A stretch of 7,042 nucleotides of DNA, taken from contig JAKCDN010000157.1 in the NCBI GenBank assembly GCA_021841795.1, forward strand, positions 1-7,042, written 5' to 3'. The notes under the pieces were generated by a model. That model did no database searches. It worked only from the letters and a program-made list of their open reading frames with translations, and was not told the origin of the DNA. This document shows, piece by piece, positions 1 through 7,042 of the stretch. A program made the translations under genes and the position numbers. Within the stretch, counting starts at the first letter, position 1. Each line of letters begins with the position of its first letter. The stretch comes from Acidobacteriota bacterium (GTDB lineage: Bacteria > Acidobacteriota > Terriglobia > Terriglobales > Acidobacteriaceae).

Positions 1-1
1 G

Positions 2-1108
2 CAGGCGCAGGCGCGAATCAAGGAACTGGAAAAGATCGAGCGCATCGAGATTCCCGAAGAAGAGCCCGTGATCCACTTCAAATTTCCGCAGCCGCCGCCC
101 TCGGGGCGCACGGTGGTGGAGGCCGAGGGACTGGCCAAGAGTTACGGACCGAAGCCTGTGATCCGCGATGCGCGGTTCACGATTGAGCGCGGCGACCGCG
201 TGGCGCTGGTGGGGGTCAACGGCGCGGGAAAGTCGACTCTGATCAAGCTGCTGATCGGCAGCGAACAGCCCACCTCGGGCTGCATCAAACCGGGCCACAA
301 TGTTGTGGCCGAGTACTTTGCGCAGGATCAGTACAAGGTGCTCGATCCCGAGGCGCGGATGCTGGACGACATCAGCCGAGCGGCTCTGAGAGTGCCGGAG
401 GTTACGCTGCGCTCGCTGCTGGGCTGTTTTCTGTTCTCCGGCGACGATGTCTTCAAGCCTCTGGGCGTGCTTTCCGGCGGCGAGCGCAACCGCTATGCGC
501 TGGCGCGGATTCTGGTATCGCCATCGAATTTTCTGCTCCTCGACGAGCCGACAAATCACCTGGACATGCGCGCCAAGGATGTACTGCTCGACGCCATTGC
601 CGGCTACAGCGGCACGGTGGTCTTTGTCTCGCACGACCGGTATTTCATCGATCGGCTGGCCACGCGGGTACTGGAGATCGAGGACGGCGCGGTTACGGCG
701 TATGAGGGGAATTACGAAGACTACCTGCGGCGGAAAGAGGCGATGGCCGCGGGCGCGCCGGAGGCCGAGCCCAAGGAACCAGCGGCGGAAAAGGCCGCAC
801 CTGCCGCGGCCGCCATTCTGATCGAAGGCGGCTATGAGGAGACGAACGGGGCCGGAACGTCGCAGGCGGCGCGGACCCGCCGCCTGAATCCGATCAAGCA
901 GAAACAGATGGAAGACCGCTGCCGGTTTCTCGAAGAGGAGATTCCGCGGGTAGAAGCCTCGATCGCGCATACCGAGGAGGGCCTCGGCATCTTTGTCTCC
1001 GCGGCCGAGACGCAGCGGCTGAGCACGCTTGCCGAGGAGCTTCGCGGACAGCTTGCGGCGCTGACGGCGGAGTGGGAAGAGCTGATGGGGCAACTCGAGC
1101 TTGCCTGA
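2..1108 (+). CDS. ABC-F family ATPase, 5'-truncated by the window (second ATPase domain and C-terminal coiled coil)
   Basis: ABC-F proteins are soluble tandem ATPases without membrane domains, and most studied members act on the ribosome. The reading frame is open from base 2, so the GTG at 68 is not the start; the first ATPase domain lies upstream. The visible 368 residues begin with the end of the interdomain linker (charged, SRIKELEK-like helix, residues 1-22). The second ATPase domain follows: Walker A GVNGAGKST at 71-79, signature LSGGERN at 157-163, Walker B FLLLDEP with Asp181 and catalytic Glu182 followed by TNHLD, and the switch His211 in VSHDRYF. An Ala/Glu-rich spacer (about 246-275) leads to a C-terminal Glu/Leu-rich coiled coil (about 300-368) like the C-terminal domain of Uup/YdiF-type proteins. 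The motifs look intact, so the enzyme is probably active. Nothing suggests an antibiotic-resistance role, but the exact subfamily cannot be told from this half. The next gene, ppc, is on the same strand and has no obvious functional link. Confidence 0.92.
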   Translation, partial: QAQARIKELEKIERIEIPEEEPVIHFKFPQPPPSGRTVVEAEGLAKSYGPKPVIRDARFTIERGDRVALVGVNGAGKSTLIKLLIGSEQPTSGCIKPGHNVVAEYFAQDQYKVLDPEARMLDDISRAALRVPEVTLRSLLGCFLFSGDDVFKPLGVLSGGERNRYALARILVSPSNFLLLDEPTNHLDMRAKDVLLDAIAGYSGTVVFVSHDRYFIDRLATRVLEIEDGAVTAYEGNYEDYLRRKEAMAAGAPEAEPKEPAAEKAAPAAAAILIEGGYEETNGAGTSQAARTRRLNPIKQKQMEDRCRFLEEEIPRVEASIAHTEEGLGIFVSAAETQRLSTLAEELRGQLAALTAEWEELMGQLELA

Positions 1109-4100
1109 GATGCAGCGGGCGCGGCGGCCGGCTGGGCGATCGGATAGCGTCTGCCGCACGATGAGGATGGGGCGGGATGAACTCATCCATACAGGCACGA
1201 GCCGATGGGGGGCGCGGAGCTGCCGCCCGCGGCGACGGGCCATCCGCGATTTTCGTCAGGCATAATCAAAACAGCATGGCTTCCCTTTGGCATCCCGAGA
1301 GCTGGCCACAACGGCTGGCGGAACTGGAAGCGCAATCCGGCGAACTGAAAGAAGCGCCGTTGCGCCGTGATGTGCGCTCGCTGGGCACACTGCTGGGCTT
1401 GGTTTTGCGCGAACAGGCCGGCAACGAGGCATTTGCGCAGGTGGAGGCCTTGCGCCAGGGCACCATCCGCCGCCGCGACGCGGAGCTCCGCGGCCAGTCA
1501 GAAGAAGCGGCGCGCCACGCCACGGCGGCGCTGGAGATGGTGCACACGCTGCCGGTGGAGCGCGCCATCCTGCTGACGCGCGCCTTTGCGTTCTACTTCG
1601 AGCTGATCAATCTGGCAGAGACGAATCATCGCAAGCGGCGGCGGGTGGCGTTGCGCCTGAGCGGGCAGGCAGGGCGGCAGCGCGGGTCGCTGGAAGGAAC
1701 CTTCAGCGAGATGCGCCGGGTCGGGATCGGCCCGGAAGAGGCGCTTGAGTGGCTGCGCCGGGTGCTGATCGTGCCGGTCTTCACCGCGCATCCGACCGAA
1801 GCCGCGCGGCGCACGGTGATGTTCAAGCGCCGCCGCATCGGCGAGCTTCTGGAGGCGCTCGACCGCATTCCGGTTCCGGGGCAGGATATGACGCGGCTGG
1901 AGGAGATGGTACTGGCCGAGATCACGGGGCTGTGGCAGACGGACGAGGTGCGCTCGCGCCGGCCCACGGTGTACGACGAGGTGAAGATGGGCCTCGATTA
2001 CTATGATGTTTCCATTTTCGAGACGCTTCCCGAGCTTTATCGGGAGATATCGGCGGCGCTGCGCGCGGCGTACGGCATCGAGATGGAGCCTCATGATCTG
2101 CCGCTGGTGCTGCGTTTCGGATCGTGGATCGGCGGCGATCGCGACGGGAACCCGTTTGTGACCCCCGAAGTGACGCGCGCCGCATTGCAACTGGCGCGGG
2201 GCCATCTGCTGCTCTATTATCAGCGGCAGCTCGATCTGATCATCGATCTGCTGACGTCGAGCGCGCAGCAGCGCGCGGTGAGCGCGGCCCTGCTCGAGCG
2301 TCTGCGCGCCTACGTGGCGCAGGTACACACTCCGGAGGCGCAGGTATTCGGGTCGCAGTATGAGTTCGAGTATTATCGCCGGTTTGTGATCTGCCTGAAG
2401 GCCCGCATCCAGCGGACGCTGGAACAGACGGGCGAGGTGCACAGGGCACCGGGAGCGTCGCTGCCGGTGATGCCGTATACGCTGGCGCGCCGGCACGACA
2501 AGCTGACGCAGGCGCTGCCCGCGTACTGCTCAGTCCAGGTGTTCATTGACGACCTGGAGACGCTGCGCGGGTCGCTGGCGGAGAATGGCGGCATCCGTAT
2601 CGCGCGCACGCTCATCGATCCGCTGATTCTGCAGGTGCGCACGTTTGGCCTGCATCTGCACACGCTGGATGTGCGGCAGCACGCGCGGGTTCATGCCGAG
2701 GCGCTGCAGGAGATCATCGGCGACACGGTGGCGCCGTCGCTGGCGAGCGGACTGAGCCCGCAGACCGCGGGCGTTCTGGAGACATTCCGCGTGGTTGCGG
2801 AGGTGAAGCAAGGCTGCTCTCCGGATTCGATCCGCCAGTACGTGATCAGCGGGGCATCGTCGGTGGACGATGTGCTGGCGGTGATCCGCATGGCGCGGCT
2901 GGGCGGAGTGAAGGTGGAGGGGTCGGGGGAAGGCCCGGGAATCGATCCCGGCTTGATGCCGGTTCCCCTGTTCGAGTCAATTGAAGATCTGCGCAATGCG
3001 CCCGCGATCTGCCGGGAGCTTTGGCGGCGCGCCGACTACCGCAAGCTGCTGACGAGCTGGGGGGACTGGCAGGAGATCATGCTGGGCTACTCGGACTCCA
3101 ACAAGGACGGGGGCATGCTGACATCGACGTGGGAGATCTTCCGCGCGCATCGCGATCTGCATGTAGCGGCGCGGGAGGCGGGCATCAAGCTGCGTCTGTT
3201 TCACGGGCGCGGCGGCACGGTGGGCCGCGGGGGCGGTCCGACGCACCGCGCGATTTTTGCGCAGCCGTTCAACTCCTTCGACGGCCGGCTGCGCATCACG
3301 GAGCAGGGCGAGGTGCTGAACTTCAAATATGCCGACGAGGTGCTGGCCGAGCGCAACCTCGAGCTGATGATCGCGGCCTCGCTCGACGCGCTGGCGCGGC
3401 CCAACGCGCGCGACCCGGAGGGGCATTTTACCGGAGTGTTGAAGCCGGAGTGGGAGGCGGCGCTGGAAGAGCTTTCCAGCCTGGCATATGGATTTTATCG
3501 GGAGCACATCCTTGAAGATGGCGGCGTGATCGCGTATTTTGAGCAATCGACGCCGGTGGGCGAGCTGGAGAACGCGAAGATCGGGTCACGTCCGGCGCGC
3601 CGCAACGATTCGCCGAAGCTCTCGGATTTGCGCGCGATTCCATGGGTTTTTGGATGGACGCAGTCGCGGCTGCTGGTGCCGGCGTGGTTTGGGGTGGGCT
3701 ACGCGCTGGACCGTTTTCTGGCCGAGCCCCAGGCGCTGCCGCTGCTGCAGACGATGGCGCAGGAGTTTCCGCTGTTCATCGACCTGCTGCGCAATGTGGA
3801 GATGGCGCTGGGGAAGGCCGACCTGGGCACGGCGCGGCTGTATTCCACACTGGTGAAAGACGAGAAGCTGCGGGAGCGCATTTACGACATGTTCGAGGCG
3901 GAGTTCCACCGCACGGTGCGGGGAATCCTTGCCATTCTGGGGCAGGAGGAACTGCTGGAGACGAACCGGGTGCTGGCCAACTCGATCAAACTGCGCAACC
4001 CGTATGTGGACCCCATGCACCTGATCCAGGTGGACATGCTGCGGCGAAAGCGCGCCGGTGAAGACACGCCGGAGGTAAACCGCGCGATTGCGGCGACGAT

Positions 4101-7042
4101 TAACGGGATTTCCGCGGGGCTGCGCAACACCGGGTGAGGGGCGGGGAAACGCCCGGCTAATCTGTGCGGCCGGTTGAACAGCCGGGATTTGTATTCAGTC
4201 ATTGGCTAAGCAATGAAGACAGGCTTACAAATTGGCGCAACGGGCGAATTGACCTGGATGGTGGATGCCACAATGACAATCACCTTGGGCGGCATTCCCC
4301 AGGCAACGGTGTTTTCAACGCCCAGCATGATCATGCTCATGGAGCAGTCTGCGCGTGAGGCACTGCGACCTTTTCTGGAACAAGGAGAAGAATCGGTCGG
4401 AGTGGAAGTTGAGGTCGAGCATGTAGGCGCGGCAGTGCCGGGCTCAACTGTTCGGGGGATCGCGCAGATTGTGGAAATCGATGGCCGCCGCGTGAGATTT
4501 GAGGTGCGGGCATATGCCGGAGACCGCGAGATCGGCCGGGGCCAGCACCGTCGCGCGGTAGTCCAGCTTGAAAGGCTCGTTGCCAACGTAACGCAACTCA
4601 TGCAGGAAGAAGACCGCGTGATGACTCTCAAGCCCAACGATGGCGAGCTCGGCGCATTCGAAACGGTGATCGTCAAAGCGGCCAATCGGATTGCGACCGT
4701 GACGTTGAATCGCCCACGCGCAGCGAATGCCATCAATGCGCAGATGACGGGCGAGCTGGAGCGCGTGGTTGCATGGCTGGCCGGGCATGCTCAGGAGGTG
4801 AGAGTTGTCGTGATTTCCGGGGCGGGCGACGCATTCTGCGCCGGCGATGATGTGAAGGAGATCGCGGGATTGCCATTGGAAGCCGCGCGAACTCTGAGCC
4901 TGCGGCAGGCGAATTTGTTTCTCGCTCTGGAGCAATTGCCGCAGCCGGTGATTGCAGCGGTGAATGGCCCAGCCTTCGGCGCTGGATGCGTGGCGGCATA
5001 TTCATGCGACTGGCGCCTTGCCTCATACGCGGCGCGTTTCGCCATGCCGGAGATCAAGCTGGGCTGGCCGCCGGGCTACGGCATTGCACAACTCACCGCG
5101 CTGGTGGGCAAAGGGCGAACCTTGGAGATGTGCCTTACAGGCGAACCCATCACTTCCGCGCGGGCGCTGGAATGGGGATTGGTCAGCGAGCTTGTGTCCG
5201 GCGCAATGCTGATGAAATCGGCGCAGCAACTCGCGGAGCGTTTGCTGCTGCTTCCCGCCGAGGCGCTGCGGCAGACCAAACGCCTGGTCCATTTGGATGA
5301 GGGACAATTGCCCAAGGTCACGCACCGCGCCGATACGGAAGCTTATCTGCGTTGTCTTGCATTACCGGATGCCCGCGAGGGTATCTCGGCATTTGTGGAA
5401 AAGCGACCGGCCAAGTTCGACCGAAAATAATCCGCCGTGCGCGTCAGCTGCCTGCGGCCATGCCCAGCCCGACCAGGTTGGCTGCGGCAATAATCACCAG
5501 AATCCCCGCCCATAGCAGCCGGAGAGGACGGCCGCGTGCTGATTTCCATTCGCCGAGCGCCAGGCCCACAAGTCCGCCGCAAAGCACATAGAAGCTCATA
5601 TGCAGCATCCAGTTCACGTAGTCGAGACGGACCGGAATGATGGCCGCGCCCCACGAGTAAAAGAACATCTGCAGATACCACATAATGCCGCCGGCCGCGG
5701 CCATCAGGCCGTTCTTGAGGAGCGTTCCGCCCGGCTGCGCCAGATCGGCGCGCAGCGAGATACCTTTCTTGAAGGTCAGGCGCGTGAAGCAGTAGGTCAT
5801 GTTGACGATGGCTCCGCCGCCCATAATGAGCACATAGCTCGGCAGCCGCGCGTAGAGCGGGTTCACTCCAACGCGCAACGCCGCGTCGCGCAGCGGAGTC
5901 GCCGCATCCAGACCGAAAGAAAAGCCGGCAGAAAAGATTCCACACACGACCGCCAACGCCAGGCCAAGCATCAGGTTGAATTCCTTCACCTCAACGCCCA
6001 GCTGTTGTTCCTTCTGGTGCCCGGCATAGGAGACGAGCGCCACGCCAAACAGCGCGACCACAATGCCGGCCATGCTCCACAGCCCCCCGCGGCTCAAGAA
6101 CTTGGCCAGAAACTGCCCGTGCAGCATGGGAGGCACCAGCGTTCCCACAACCAACGTCACGCCGATGGCCACCCCAATACCGAGCGACATGCCGAGGTGG
6201 CGCATGGTTAAACCGTAGCTAACGTTGCCCACGCCCCACATGGCGCCACAGAGAGCAACCTTCAGCAACAGGCTGCCCGACGGCGCGGCATAGAACGCGA
6301 GGAAGTTTGGCAGTAGAATCCAGGCCATACCGATGGGCAGTAGAATCCACGAAAAGAAGCCTGCCACGACCCAAGTGGTTTCCCACGACCAGCTCCTGAC
6401 CTTCTCGATGGGGGCGTAAAACGACGCCGCCATCGCCGAGCCGAGCACATGCCAACCGATCCCCGCCGCAATCGCCGCCATCCGGTCCTCTCCCGTAAGT
6501 CTGGAACTTTCTTGAATTCATATGTTGCCGCCTGGAGTTCGAAGCGATCGAATCTGTTGCGGGCACCTGAGCGGGGCGGCGGTTGCAGACACATCGGAAG
6601 GATCCGCTTGCCATCCCGGGGCATTCAGTCTACGCTGTTATTATGCATCGATGTCGCTAACACCGTCCTGGTGCCGCTCCGATGCTGACGTGCGCGCGCA
6701 GGCGCGCTGTGATTATCCTGCCCGATAAGCTGCACCAATCCCCAATTTTCAATCTGAGAGTGGTCCGGGCATTTGGTTCCGGAGAAAAGGAGATCGTCAT
6801 GGCGCGCATTGCCGCGAATGTTACTGAGTTGATCGGCCACACCCCGCTGGTGCGGTTGAATCGAGTGGCGGCCGGGCTTCCGGCTACCGTTGCAGTGAAA
6901 CTGGAGAGCCAGAACCCGGCATCGAGCGTGAAGGACCGCATCGGCTTTGCCATGATCGAAGATGCGGAGCGGCGGGGCAAGATCGCGCCGGGCAAGACGG
7001 TGCTGATTGAGCCGACGAGCGGCAACACGGGGATCGCACTGG

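Overview
The window is GC-rich bacterial DNA with long genes and short gaps, and it looks chromosomal. It holds five protein-coding genes. Gene content, base composition and protein style fit a soil-type Acidobacteriota (Terriglobia) genome. That placement is an impression from the sequence, not a computed assignment. I see no tRNA, rRNA, CRISPR array, insertion sequence or phage gene.

Left part, + strand: the 3' two-thirds of an ABC-F ATPase gene (second ATPase domain and C-terminal coiled coil; the start lies outside the window). It is followed by a complete phosphoenolpyruvate carboxylase gene (ppc) with every catalytic residue I checked and all four residues of the aspartate feedback site. 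The ppc start is ambiguous: ATG 1177 has the better ribosome site, but ATG 1276 gives the family-like N-terminus.

Middle, + strand: 4213-5430 encodes an unusual two-domain protein. An N-terminal hot-dog thioesterase of the fluoroacetyl-CoA thioesterase (FlK) type, with its Thr/Glu/His triad intact, is fused to a C-terminal crotonase (enoyl-CoA hydratase/isomerase) domain that keeps only one of the two classical catalytic glutamates. A Shine-Dalgarno-like sequence with GTG/ATG codons lies exactly at the domain junction, so a stand-alone crotonase might also be made. This gene is the most interesting object in the window.

Right part: a RhaT-type sugar/H+ symporter gene on the - strand ends tail-to-tail with the fusion gene, 13 bases away. 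A 317-base divergent intergenic region separates it from the 5' end of cysK (cysteine synthase A) on the + strand, which runs off the window.

The genes do not form one pathway. PEP carboxylase refills oxaloacetate, CysK makes cysteine, the ABC-F protein probably acts on ribosomes, RhaT imports a deoxysugar or related sugar, and the fusion protein acts on an unknown acyl-CoA. Apart from the fusion gene this is ordinary housekeeping sequence, and I found no multi-gene undescribed system.
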